Source: Coccinella septempunctata
Lineage: Eukaryota > Arthropoda > Insecta > Coleoptera > Coccinellidae
Reading direction: 5' to 3'
Assembly: GCF_907165205.1 (NCBI RefSeq)
Contig: NC_058194.1
Location: 1-64,000, forward strand
DNA length: 64,000 bases
Below the pieces are notes generated by a model. That model was not told the origin of the DNA. It made no database searches and saw nothing but the letters and a program-made list of their open reading frames with translations. Below are positions 11,201 to 23,251 of this stretch, piece by piece (the stretch's first letter is position 1; every line of letters starts with the position of its first letter). Both the position numbers and the translations under genes were made by a program.

Positions 11201-14200
11201 TAGGGAAGGTATGAACGGGAAACTTCGTAGGAAGTAGTATTTCACCTAATTACACCCAAATCGACGATAAAAACCATAGGTCACGCCTCATATAAGAAAG
11301 TCGTTCGGATTCTGAAAATTCCACATATAGTAAAATGTGAGGTTCGGAGACATAATTTTCTTTTTTTCAAAAATTAGGGAAGGTATGAACGGGAAACTTC
11401 GTAGGAAGTAGTATTTCACCTAATTACACCCAAATCGACGATAAAAACCATAGGTCACGCTTCATATAAGAAAGTCGTTCGGACTCTGAAAATTCCACAT
11501 ATAGTAAAACATGATTTTCTTATTTTTCAAAAACTAGGGAAGGTATGAACGGGAAACTTCGTAGGAAGTAGTATCTCACCTAACTCAACCCAAATCGACG
11601 ATAAAAACCATAGGTCACGCTTCATATAAGAAAGTCGTTCGGACTCTGAAAATTCCACATATAGTAAAATGTGAGGTTCGGAGACATAATTTTCTTTTTT
11701 TCAAAAATTAGGGAAGGTATGAACAGGAAACTTCGTAGGAAGTAGTATTTCACCTAATCACACCCAAATCGACGATAAAAACCATAGGTCACGCTTCATA
11801 TAAGAAAGTCGTTCGGACTCTGAAAATTCCACATATAGTAAAATGCGAGGTTCGGAGACATAATTTTCTTTTTTTCAAAAATTAGGGAAGGTATGAACGG
11901 GAAACTTCGTAGGAAGTAGTATTTCACCTAATCACACCCAAATCGACGATAAAAACCATAGGTCACGCTTCATATAAGAAAGTCGTTCGGACTCTGAAAA
12001 TTCCACATATAGTAAAATGTGAGGTTCGGAGACATAATTTTCTTTTTTTCAAAAATTAGGGAAGGTATGAACGGGAAACTTCGTAGGAAGTAGTATTTCA
12101 CCTAATTACACCCAAATCGACGATAAAAACCATAGGTCACGCTTCATATAAGAAAGTCGTTCGGACTCTGAAAATTCCACATATAGTAAAATGTGAGGTT
12201 CGGAGACATAATTTTCTTTTTTTCAAAAATTAGGGAAGGTATGAACGGGAAACTTCGTAGGAAGTAGTATTTCACCTAATTACACCCAAATCGACGATAA
12301 AAACCATAGGTCACGCCTCATATAAGAAAGTCGTTCGGATTCTGAAAATTCCACATATAGTAAAATGTGAGGTTCGGAGACATAATTTTCTTTTTTTCAA
12401 AAATTAGGGAAGGTATGAACGGGAAACTTCGTAGGAAGTAGTATTTCACCTAATTACACCCAAATCGACGATAAAAACCATAGGTCACGCTTCATATAAG
12501 AAAGTCGTTCGGACTCTGAAAATTCCACATATAGTAAAACATGATTTTCTTATTTTTCAAAAACTAGGGAAGGTATGAACGGGAAACTTCGTAGGAAGTA
12601 GTATCTCGCCTAACTCAACCCAAATCGACGATAAAAACCATAGGTCACGCTTCATATAAGAAAGTCGTTCGGACTCTGAAAATTCCACATATAGTAAAAT
12701 GTGAGGTTCGGAGACATAATTTTCTTTTTTTCAAAAATTAGGGAAGGTATGAACGGGAAACTTCGTAGGAAGTAGTATTTCACCTAATCACACCCAAATC
12801 GACGATAAAAACCATAGGTCACGCTTCATATAAGAAAGTCGTTCGGACTCTGAAAATTCCACATATAGTAAAATGCGAGGTTCGGAGACATAATTTTCTT
12901 TTTTTCAAAAATTAGGGAAGGTATGAACGGGAAACTTCGTAGGAAGTAGTATTTCACCTAATTACACCCAAATCGACGATAAAAACCATAGGTCACGCTT
13001 CATATAAGAAAGTCGTTCGGACTCTGAAAATTCCACATATAGTAAAATGTGAGGTTCGGAGACATAATTTTCTTTTTTTCAAAAATTAGGGAAGGTATGA
13101 ACGGGAAACTTCGTAGGAAGTAGTATTTCACCTAATTACACCCAAATCGACGATAAAAACCATAGGTCACGCTTCATATAAGAAAGTCGTTCGGACTCTG
13201 AAAATTCCACATATAGTAAAACATGATTTTCTTATTTTTCAAAAACTAGGGAAGGTATGAACGGGAAACTTCGTAGGAAGTAGTATTTCACCTAATTACA
13301 CCCAAATCGACGATAAAAACCATAGGTCACGCTTCATATAAGAAAGTCGTTCGGACTCTGAAAATTCCACATATAGTAAAATGCGAGGTTCGGAGACATA
13401 ATTTTCTTTTTTTCAAAAATTAGGGAAGGTATGAACGGAAAACTTCGTAGGAAGTAGTATTTCACCTAATTACACCCAAATCGACGATAAAAACCATAGG
13501 TCACGCTTCATATAAGAAAGTCGTTCGGACTCTGAAAATTCCACATATAGTAAAATGTGAGGTTCGGAGACATAATTTTCTTTTTTTCAAAAATTAGGGA
13601 AGGTATGAACGGGAAACTTCGTAGGAAGTAGTATTTCACCTAATTACACCCAAATCGACGATAAAAACCATAGGTCACGCTTCATATAAGAAAGTCGTTC
13701 GGACTCTGAAAATTCCACATATAGTAAAATGTGAGGTTCGGAGACATAATTTTCTTTTTTCAAAAATTAGGGAAGGTATGAACGGGAAACTTCGTAGGAA
13801 GTAGTATTTCACCTAATTACACCCAAATCGACGATAAAAACCATAGGTCACGCCTCATATAAGAAAGTCGTTCGGACTCTGAAAATTCCACATATAGTAA
13901 AATGTGAGGTTCGGAGACATAATTTTCTTTTTTTCAAAAATTAGGGAAGGTATGAACGGGAAACTTCGTAGGAAGTAGTATTTCACCTAATTACACCCAA
14001 ATCGACGATAAAAACCATACGTCACGCTTCATATAAGAAAGTCGTTCGGACTCTGAAAATTCCACATATAGTAAAATGTGAGGTTCGGAGACATAATTTT
14101 CTTTTTTTCAAAAATTAGGGAAGGTATGAACGGGAAACTTCGTAGGAAGTAGTATCTCACCTAATTCAACCCAAATCGACGATAAAAACTATAGGTCACG

Positions 14201-15152
14201 TTTCATATAAGAAAGTCGTTCGGACTCTGAAAATTCCACATATAGTAAAATGTGAGGTTCGGAGACATAATTTTCTTTTTTTCAAAAATTAGGGAAGGTA
14301 TGAACGGGAAACTTCGTAGGAAGTAGTATTTCACCTAATTACAACCAAATCGACGATAAAAACCATAGGTCACGCTTCATATAAGAAAGTAGTTCGGACT
14401 CTGAAAATTCCACATATAGTAAAATGTGAGGTTCGGAGACATAATTTTCTTTTTTTCAAAAATTAGGGAAGGTATGAACGGGAAACTTCGTAGGAAGTAG
14501 TATTTCACCTAATTACACCCAAATCGACGATAAAAACCATAGGTCACGCTTCATATAAGAATGTCGTTCGGACTCTGAAAATTCCACATATAGTAAAATG
14601 TGAGGTTCGGAGACATAATTTTCTTTTTTTCAAAAATTAGGGAAGGTATGAACGGGAAACTTCGTAGGAAGTAGTATTTCACCTAATTACACCCAAATCG
14701 ACGATAAAAACCATAGGTCACGCTTCATATAAGAAAGTCGTTCGGACTCTGAAAATTCCACATATAGTAAAATGCGAGGTTCGGAGACATAATTTTCTTT
14801 TTTTCAAAAATTAGGGAAGGTATGAACGGGAAACTTCGTAGGAAGTAGTATTTCACCTAATTACACCCAAATCGACGATAAAAACCATAGGTCACGCTTC
14901 ATATAAGAAAGTCGTTCGGACTCTGAAAATTCCACATATAGTAAAATGTGAGGTTCGGAGACATAATTTTCTTTTTTTCAAAAATTAGGGAAGTTATGAA
15001 CGGGAAACTTCGTAGGAAGTAGTATTTCACCTAATTACACCCAAATCGACGATAAAAACCATAGGTCACGCTTCATATAAGAAAGTCGTTCGGACTCTGA
15101 AAATTCCACATATAGTAAAATGTGAGGTTCGGAGACATAATTTTCTTATTTT
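5201..15152 (+). repeat. Long cassette-free block, 58 monomers, with nested duplications
   Basis: The longest stretch without a marker cassette. It opens like an A or B block (T T T L T) and closes with the B-block tail (T[cctc] T[catacg] L[aactata] P T[aatg] T(g) T T[aagtt]). The middle is rich in K, C and short monomers, with ten 160-bp copies. The marker cggattctg occurs at about 7551, 8581, 11309 and 12339. Its spacings of 1,030, 2,728 and 1,030 bp show a six-monomer duplication nested in a 22-monomer (3,758-bp) duplication. The ggaaaac marker near 9661 and 13431 has the same 3,758-bp offset. Confidence 0.95.
6380..13750 (+). repeat. 3,758-bp (22-monomer) tandem duplication
   Basis: Monomers 7-28 of the surrounding block match monomers 29-50 in order and in private variants: T(s), C(g), T, T(s), C, T, T[attctg], T(s), K, C(g), C, T, T[attctg], and so on. 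The expected length from 22 monomers with five short ones is 3,758 bp, which equals the observed marker offset. The copies differ at a few monomers: the second is K in copy 1 and C in copy 2, and the twentieth is C(g) in copy 1 and T(g) in copy 2. The right edge is near 13.75 kb, where a T6 linker and a cctc monomer begin a different order. Confidence 0.88.
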
Positions 15153-16032
15153 TCAAAAATTAGGGAAGGTATGAACGGGAAACTTCGTAGGAAGTAGTAT
15201 CTTACCTAATTCAACCCAAATCGACGATAAAAACCATAGGTCACGCTTCATATAAAAAAGTCGTTCGGACTCGGAAAATTCCACATATGGTGAAATGTGA
15301 GGTTCGAGCGACATGATTTCCTCATTTTTCAAAAACTACTGAAGGAATGTTCGAAAAACATCTCAGGGCGTAGTATCGTACCTATACCAACTCAAATCAA
15401 TGATAAAAACCATAGGTCACGCTTCATATAAGAAAGTCGTTCGGACTCTGAAAATTCCACATATAGTAAAATGTGAGGTTCGGAGACATAATTTTCTTAT
15501 TTTTCAAAAATTAGGGAAGGTATGAACGGGAAACTTCGTAGGAAGTAGTATCTTACCTAATTCAACCCAAATCGTCGATAAAAACCATAGGTCATTATAT
15601 ATGAATATAAAAAAGTCGTTCGGACTCTGAAAATTCCACATATAGTAAAATGTGAGGTTCGAGGACATGATTTTCGTATTTTTCAAAAATTAGCAGAGTT
15701 ATGAACGGAAAACTTCCTAGGAAGTGGTATCTCACCTAATTCAACCCAAATCGACGATAAAAACCATAGGTCACGCTTCATATAAGAAAGTCGTTCGGAC
15801 TCGGAAAATTCCACATATGGTGAAATGTGAGGTTCGAGCGACATGATTTCCTCATTTTTCAAAAACTACTGAAGGAATGTTCGAAAAACATCTCAGGACG
15901 TAGTATCTTACCTAAACCAACTCAAATCGACGATAAAAACCATAGGTCACGCTTCATATAAGAAAGTCGTTCGGACTCTGAAAATTCCACATATAGTAAA
16001 ATGTGAGGTTCGGAGACATAATTTTCTTATTT
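15153..16032 (+). repeat. Marker cassette 3 (chimera, delta, odd beta, gamma, delta)
   Basis: Units start at 15153, 15329, 15504, 15683 and 15859, in the same order as cassette 1. The beta-like unit is 179 bp and has a unique patch, ggtcattatatatgaatat, where other copies read ggtcacgcttcatat. The final delta reads tatcttacctaaacc and atcgacgataa instead of tatcgtacctatacc and atcaatgataa, so its middle looks converted by an alpha or beta monomer. The first delta reads cagggcg for caggacg. Confidence 0.93.
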
Positions 16033-19000
16033 TCAAAAATTAGGGAAGGTATGAACGGGAAACTTCGTAGGAAGTAGTATCTCACCTAATTACACCCAAA
16101 TCGACGATAAAAACCATAGGTCACGCTTCATATAAGAAAGTCGTTCGGACTCTGAAAATTCCACATATAGTAAAATGTGAGGTTCGGAGACATAATTTTC
16201 TTTTTTTCAAAAATTAGGGAAGGTATGAACGGGAAACTTCGTAGGAAGTAGTATTTCACCTAATTACACCCAAATCGACGATAAAAACCATAGGTCACGC
16301 TTCATATAAGAAAGTCGTTCGGACTCTGAAAATTCCACATATAAAAAAATGTGAGGTTCGGAGACATAATTTTCTTTTTTTCAAAAATTAGGGAAGGTAT
16401 GAACGGGAAACTTCGTAGGAAGTAGTATTTCACCTAATTACACCCAAATCGACGATAAAAACCATAGGTCACGCTTCATATAAGAAAGTCGTTCGGACTC
16501 TGAAAATTCCACATATAGTAAAATGTGAGGTTCGGAGACATAATTTTCTTTTTTTCAAAAACTAGGGAAGGTATGAACGGGAAACTTCGTAGGAAGTAGT
16601 ATCTCACCTAATTCAACCCAAATCGACGATAAAAACCATAGGTCACGTTTCATATAAGAAAGTCGTTCGGACTCTGAAAATTCCACATATAGTAAAATGT
16701 GAGGTTCGGAGACATAATTTTCTTTTTTTCAAAAATTAGGGAAGGTATGAACGGGAAACTTCGTAGGAAGTAGTATTTCACCTAATTACACCCAAATCGA
16801 CGATAAAAACCATAGGTCACGCTTCATATAAGAAAGTCGTTCGGACTCTGAAAATTCCACATATAGTAAAATGTGAGGTTCGGAGACATAATTTTCTTTT
16901 TTTCAAAAATTAGGGATGGTATGAACGGGAAACTTCGTAGGAAGTAGTATTTCACCTAATTACACCCAAATCGACGATAAAAACCATAGGTCTCCACATA
17001 TAGTAAAATGTGAGGTTCGGAGACATAATTTTCTTTTTTTCAAAAATTAGGGAAGGTATGAACGGGAAACTTCGTAGGAAGTAGTATTTCACCTAATTAC
17101 ACCCAAATCGACGATAAAAACCATAGGTCACGCTTCATATAAGAAAGTCGTTCGGACTCTGAAAATTCCACATATAGTAAAACATGATTTTCTTATTTTT
17201 CAAAAATTAGGGAAGGTATGAACGGGAAACTTCGTAGGAAGTAGTATTTCACCTAATCACACCCAAATCGACGATAAAAACCATAGGTCACGCTTCATAT
17301 AAGAAAGTCGTTCGGACTCTGAAAATTCCACATATAGTAAAATGTGAGGTTCGGAGACATAATTTTCTTTTTTTCAAAAATTAGGGAAGGTATGAACGGG
17401 AAACTTCGTAGGAAGTAGTATCTCACCTAATTACACCCAAATCGACGATAAAAACCATAGGTCACGCTTCATATAAGAAAGTCGTTCGGACTCTGAAAAT
17501 TCCACATATAGTAAAATGTGAGGTTCGGAGACATAATTTTCTTTTTTTCAAAAATTAGGGAAGGTATGAACGGGAAACTTCGTAGGAAGTAGTATTTCAC
17601 CTAATTACACCCAAATCGACGATAAAAACCATAGGTCACGCCTCATATAAGAAAGTCGTTCGGACTCTGAAAATTCCACATATAGTAAAATGTGAGGTTC
17701 GGAGACATAATTTTCTTTTTTTCAAAAATTAGGGAAGGTATGAACGGGAAACTTCGTAGGAAGTAGTATTTCACCTAATTACACCCAAATCGACGATAAA
17801 AACCATAGGTCACGCTTCATATAAGAAAGTCGTTCGGACTCTGAAAATTCCACATATAGTAAAACATGATTTTCTTATTTTTCAAAAACTAGGGAAGGTA
17901 TGAACGGGAAACTTCGTAGGAAGTAGTATCTCACCTAATTCAACCCAAATCGACGATAAAAACCATAGGTCACGCTTCATATAAGAAAGTCGTTCGGACT
18001 CTGAAAATTCCACATATAGTAAAATGTGAGGTTCGGAGACATAATTTTCTTTTTTTCAAAAATTAGGGAAGGTATGAACGGGAAACTTCGTAGGAAGTAG
18101 TATTTCACCTAATCACACCCAAATCGACGATAAAAACCATAGGTCACGCTTCATATAAGAAAGTCGTTCGGACTCTGAAAATTCCACATATAGTAAAATG
18201 CGAGGTTCGGAGACATAATTTTCTTTTTTTCAAAAATTAGGGAAGGTATGAACGGGAAACTTCGTAGGAAGTAGTATTTCACCTAATTACACCCAAATCG
18301 ACGATAAAAACCATAGGTCACGCTTCATATAAGAAAGTCGTTCGGACTCTGAAAATTCCACATATAGTAAAATGTGAGGTTCGGAGACATAATTTTCTTT
18401 TTTTCAAAAATTAGGGAAGGTATGAACGGGAAACTTCGTAGGAAGTAGTATTTCACCTAATTACACCCAAATCGACGATAAAAACCATAGGTCACGCTTC
18501 ATATAAGAAAGTCGTTCGGACTCTGAAAATTCCACATATAGTAAAACATGATTTTCTTATTTTTCAAAAATTAGGGAAGGTATGAACGGGAAACTTCGTA
18601 GGAAGTAGTATTTCACCTAATCACACCCAAATCGACGATAAAAACCATAGGTCACGCTTCATATAAGAAAGTCGTTCGGACTCTGAAAATTCCACATATA
18701 GTAAAATGCGAGGTTCGGAGACATAATTTTCTTTTTTTCAAAAATTAGGGAAGGTATGAACGGGAAACTTCGTAGGAAGTAGTATTTCACCTAATTACAC
18801 CCAAATCGACGATAAAAACCATAGGTCACGCTTCATATAAGAAAGTCGTTCGGACTCTGAAAATTCCACATATAGTAAAATGTGAGGTTCGGAGACATAA
18901 TTTTCTTTTTTTCAAAAATTAGGGAAGGTATGAACGGGAAACTTCGTAGGAAGTAGTATTTCACCTAATTACACCCAAATCGACGATAAAAACCATAGGT

Positions 19001-19419
19001 CACGCTTCATATAAGAAAGTCGTTCGGACTCTGAAAATTCCACATATAGTAAAACATGATTTTCTTATTTTTCAAAAACTAGGGAAGGTATGAACGGGAA
19101 ACTTCGTAGGAAGTAGTATCTCACCTAACTCAACCCAAATCGACGATAAAAACCATAGGTCACGCTTCATATAAGAAAGTCGTTCGGACTCTGAAAATTC
19201 CACATATAGTAAAATGTGAGGTTCGGAGACATAATTTTCTTTTTTTCAAAAATTAGGGAAGGTATGAACGGGAAACTTCGTAGGAAGTAGTATTTCACCT
19301 AATCACACCCAAATCGACGATAAAAACCATAGGTCACGCTTCATATAAGAAAGTCGTTCGGACTCTGAAAATTCCACATATAGTAAAATGCGAGGTTCGG
19401 AGACATAATTTTCTTTTTT
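16033..19419 (+). repeat. Satellite block, 20 monomers, with one internal 37-bp deletion
   Basis: Order is T[tctcacc] T[ataaaaaaatg] T L T T[gat, deletion] T(s) C T[tctcacc] T[cctc] T(s) K-like[tctcacctaattc] C(g) T T(s) C(g) T T(s) K C(g). The sixth monomer is only 137 bp. The head (T T T L T gat) matches the A-block head seen from 28.9 kb onward. The rest resembles the K/C-rich middle of the 5.2-15.2 kb block. Confidence 0.93.
16903..17039 (+). repeat. 137-bp monomer with a 37-bp internal deletion
   Basis: The sequence runs from ataggtc directly into tccacatatag at about 16992/16993. This loses the part that normally holds cgcttcatataag and gtcgttcggactctg. The rest of the monomer, including the gat variant (agggatgg), is intact, so this is a deletion inside a recognisable A-head monomer. 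It is the largest single deletion in any monomer of the window. Confidence 0.95.
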
Positions 19420-20295
19420 TCAAAAATTAGGGAAGGTATGAACGGGAAACTTCGTAGGAAGTAGTATCTTACCTAATTCAACCCAAATCGACGATAAAAA
19501 CCATAGGTCACGCTTCATATAAAAAAGTCGTTCGGACTCTGAAAATTCCACATATAGTAAAATGTGAGGTTCGAGGACATGATTTTCTTATTTTTCAAAA
19601 ATTAGGGAAGGTATGAACGGGAAACTTCGTAGGAAGTAGTATCTTACCTAATTCAACCCAAATCGACGATAAAAACCATGGGTCACGCTTCATATAAAAA
19701 AGTCGTTCGGACTCTGAAAATTCCACATATAGTAAAATGTGAGGTTCGAGGACATGATTTTCGTATTTTTCAAAAATTAGCAGAGTTATGAACGGAAAAC
19801 TTCCTAGGAAGTGGTATCTCACCTAATTCAACCCAAATCGACGATAAAAAACCATAGGTCACGCTTCATATAAGAAAGTCGTTCGGACTCGGAAAATTCC
19901 ACATATGGTGAAATGTGAGGTTCGAGCGACATGATTTCCTCATTTTTCAAAAACTACTGAAGGAATGTTCGAAAAACATCTCAGGGCGTAGTATCGTACC
20001 TATACCAACTCAAATCAATGATAAAAACCATAGGTCACGCTTCATATAAGAAAGTCGTTCGGACTCTGAAAATTCCACATATAGTAAAATGTGAGGTTCG
20101 GAGACATAATTTTCTTATTTTTCAAAAATTAGGGAAGGTATGAACGGGAAACTTCGTAGGAAGTAGTATCTTACCTAATTCAACCCAAATCGACGATAAA
20201 AACCATAGGTCACGCTTCATATAAAAAAGTCGTTCGGACTCTGAAAATTCCACATATAGTAAAATGTGAGGTTCGAGGACATGATTTTCTTTTTT
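19420..20295 (+). repeat. Marker cassette 4 (alpha-beta-gamma-delta-alpha)
   Basis: Units start at 19420, 19595, 19770, 19947 and 20122. The leading alpha follows a T7 linker rather than the usual ttattttt. beta is the aaaaaag form with aattcaaccc. gamma has six A in gataaaaaacc and is 177 bp. After delta comes an alpha whose gaggacatg end runs into a plain T7 linker and then a P monomer, so the expected next beta is absent. This is a junction point. Confidence 0.93.
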
Positions 20296-21849
20296 TCAAA
20301 AATTAGGGAAGGTATGAACGGGAAACTTCGTAGGAAGTAGTATTTCACCTAATTACAACCAAATCGACGATAAAAACCATAGGTCACGCTTCATATAAGA
20401 AAGTAGTTCGGACTCTGAAAATTCCACATATAGTAAAATGTGAGGTTCGGAGACATAATTTTCTTTTTTTCAAAAATTAGGGAAGGTATGAACGGGAAAC
20501 TTCGTAGGAAGTAGTATTTCACCTAATTACACCCAAATCGACGATAAAAACCATAGGTCACGCTTCATATAAGAATGTCGTTCGGACTCTGAAAATTCCA
20601 CATATAGTAAAATGTGAGGTTCGGAGACATAATTTTCTTTTTTTTCAAAAATTAGGGAAGGTATGAACGGGAAACTTCGTAGGAAGTAGTATTTCACCTA
20701 ATTACAACCAAATCGACGATAAAAACCATAGGTCATGCTTCATATAAGAAAGTAGTTCGGACTCTGAAAATTCCACATATAGTAAAATGTGAGGTTCGGA
20801 GACATAATTTTCTTTTTTTCAAAAATTAGGGAAGGTATGAACGGGAAACTTCGTAGGAAGTAGTATTTCACCTAATTACACCCAAATCGACGATAAAAAC
20901 CATAGGTCACGTTTCATATAAGAAAGTCGTTCGGACTCTGAAAATTCCACATATAGTAAAATGTGAGGTTCGGAGACATAATTTTCTTTTTTTCAAAAAT
21001 TAGGGAAGGTATGAACGGGAAACTTCGTAGGAAGTAGTATTTCACCTAATTACACCCAAATCGACGATAAAAACCATAGGTCACGCTTCATATAAGAAAG
21101 TCGTTCGGACTCTGAAAATTCCACATATAGTAAAATGTGAGGTTCGGAGACATAATTTTCTTTTTTTCAAAAATTAGGGAAGGTATGAACGGGAAACTTC
21201 GTAGGAAGTAGTATTTCACCTAATTACACCCAAATCGACGATAAAAACCATAGGTCACGCTTCATATAAGAATGTCGTTCGGACTCTGAAAATTCCACAT
21301 ATAGTAAAATGTGAGGTTCGAAGACATAATTTTCTTTTTTTCAAAAATTAGGGAAGGTATGAACGGGAAACTTCGTAGGAAGTAGTATTTCACCTAATTA
21401 CACCCAAATCGACGATAAAAACCATAGGTCACGCTTCATATAAGAAAGTCGTTCGGACTCTGAAAATTCCACATATAGTAAAACATGATTTTCTTATTTT
21501 TCAAAAACTAGGGAAGGTATGAACGGGAAACTTCGTAGGAAGTAGTATCTCACCTAACTCAACCCAAATCGACGATAAAAACCATAGGTCACGCTTCATA
21601 TAAGAAAGTCGTTCGGACTCTGAAAATTCCACATATAGTAAAATGTGAGGTTCGGAGACATAATTTTCTTTTTTTCAAAAATTAGGGAAGGTATGAACGG
21701 GAAACTTCGTAGGAAGTAGTATTTCACCTAATCACACCCCAAATCGACGATAAAAACCATAGGTCACGCTTCATATAAGAAAGTCGTTCGGACTCTGAAA
21801 ATTCCACATATAGTAAAATGTGAGGTTCGGAGACATAATTTTCTTTTTT
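20296..21849 (+). repeat. Satellite block, 9 monomers
   Basis: Order is P T[aatg] P[T8, tgcttc] T[cgtttc] T T[aatg, tcgaagac] T(s) K C[acacccc]. Apart from the first P it matches the block at 23252-24629 monomer for monomer, including the rare aggtcatgcttc with gtag and the rare ttcgaagaca. The two are therefore copies of one amplified segment. Confidence 0.94.
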
Positions 21850-23251
21850 TCAAAAATTAGGGAAGGTATGAACGGGAAACTTCGTAGGAAGTAGTATCTT
21901 ACCTAATTCAACCCAAATCGACGATAAAAACCATAGGTCACGCTTCATATAAAAAAGTCGTTCGGACTCTGAAAATTCCACATATAGTAAAATGTGAGGT
22001 TCGAGGACATGATTTTCTTATTTTTCAAAAATTAGGGAAGGTATGAACGGGAAACTTCGTAGGAAGTAGTATCTTACCTAATTCAACCCAAATCGACGAT
22101 AAAAACCATGGGTCACGCTTCATATAAAAAAGTCGTTCGGACTCTGAAAATTCCACATATAGTAAAATGTGAGGTTCGAGGACATGATTTTCGTATTTTT
22201 CAAAAATTAGCAGAGTTATGAACGGAAAACTTCCTAGGAAGTGGTATCTCACCTAATTCAACCCAAATCGACGATAAAAAACCATAGGTCACGCTTCATA
22301 TAAGAAAGTCGTTCGGACTCGGAAAATTCCACATATGGTGAAATGTGAGGTTCGAGCGACATGATTTCCTCATTTTTCAAAAACTACTGAAGGAATGTTC
22401 GAAAAACATCTCAGGGCGTAGTATCGTACCTATACCAACTCAAATCAATGATAAAAACCATAGGTCACGCTCCATATAAGAAAGTCGTTCGGACTCTGAA
22501 AATTCCACATATAGTAAAATGTGAGGTTCGGAGACATAATTTTCTTATTTTTCAAAAATTAGGGAAGGTATGAACGGGAAACTTCGTAGGAAGTAGTATC
22601 TTACCTAATTCAACCCAAATCGACGATAAAAACCATAGGTCACGCTTCATATAAAAAAGTCGTTCGGACTCTGAAAATTCCACATATAGTAAAATGTGAG
22701 GTTCGAGGACATGATTTTCTTATTTTTCAAAAATTAGGGAAGGTATGAACGGGAAACTTCGTAGGAAGTAGTATCTTACCTAATTCAATCCAAATCGACG
22801 ATAAAAACCATGGGTCACGCTTCATATAAGAAAGTCGTTCGGACTCTGAAAATTCCACATATAGTAAAATGTGAGGTTCGAGGACATGATTTTCGTATTT
22901 TTCAAAAATTAGCAGAGTTATGAACGGAAAACTTCCTAGGAAGTGGTATCTCACCTAATTCAACCCAAATCGACGATAAAAACCATAGGTCACGCTTCAT
23001 ATAAGAAAGTCGTTCGGACTCGGAAAATTCCACATATGGTGAAATGTGAGGTTCGAGCGACATGATTTCCTCATTTTTCAAAAACTACTGAAGGAATGTT
23101 CGAAAAACATCTCAGGACGTAGTATCGTACCTATACCAACTCAAATCAATGATAAAAACCATAGGTCACGCTTCATATAAGAAAGTCGTTCGGACTCTGA
23201 AAATTCCACATATAGTAAAATGTGAGGTTCGGAGACATAATTTTCTTTTTT
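21850..23251 (+). repeat. Marker cassette 5 (doubled: two alpha-beta-gamma-delta tetramers)
   Basis: Units start at 21850, 22025, 22200, 22377, 22552, 22727, 22902 and 23078. The two betas lie 702 bp apart. They differ: the first has aaaaaag and aattcaaccc, the second aagaaag and aattcaatcc. The tetramers are therefore two lineages placed side by side, not a fresh duplication of one. The delta between them has cagggcg and a unique cgctccatataag just after it. The first gamma again has gataaaaaacc. Confidence 0.94.
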
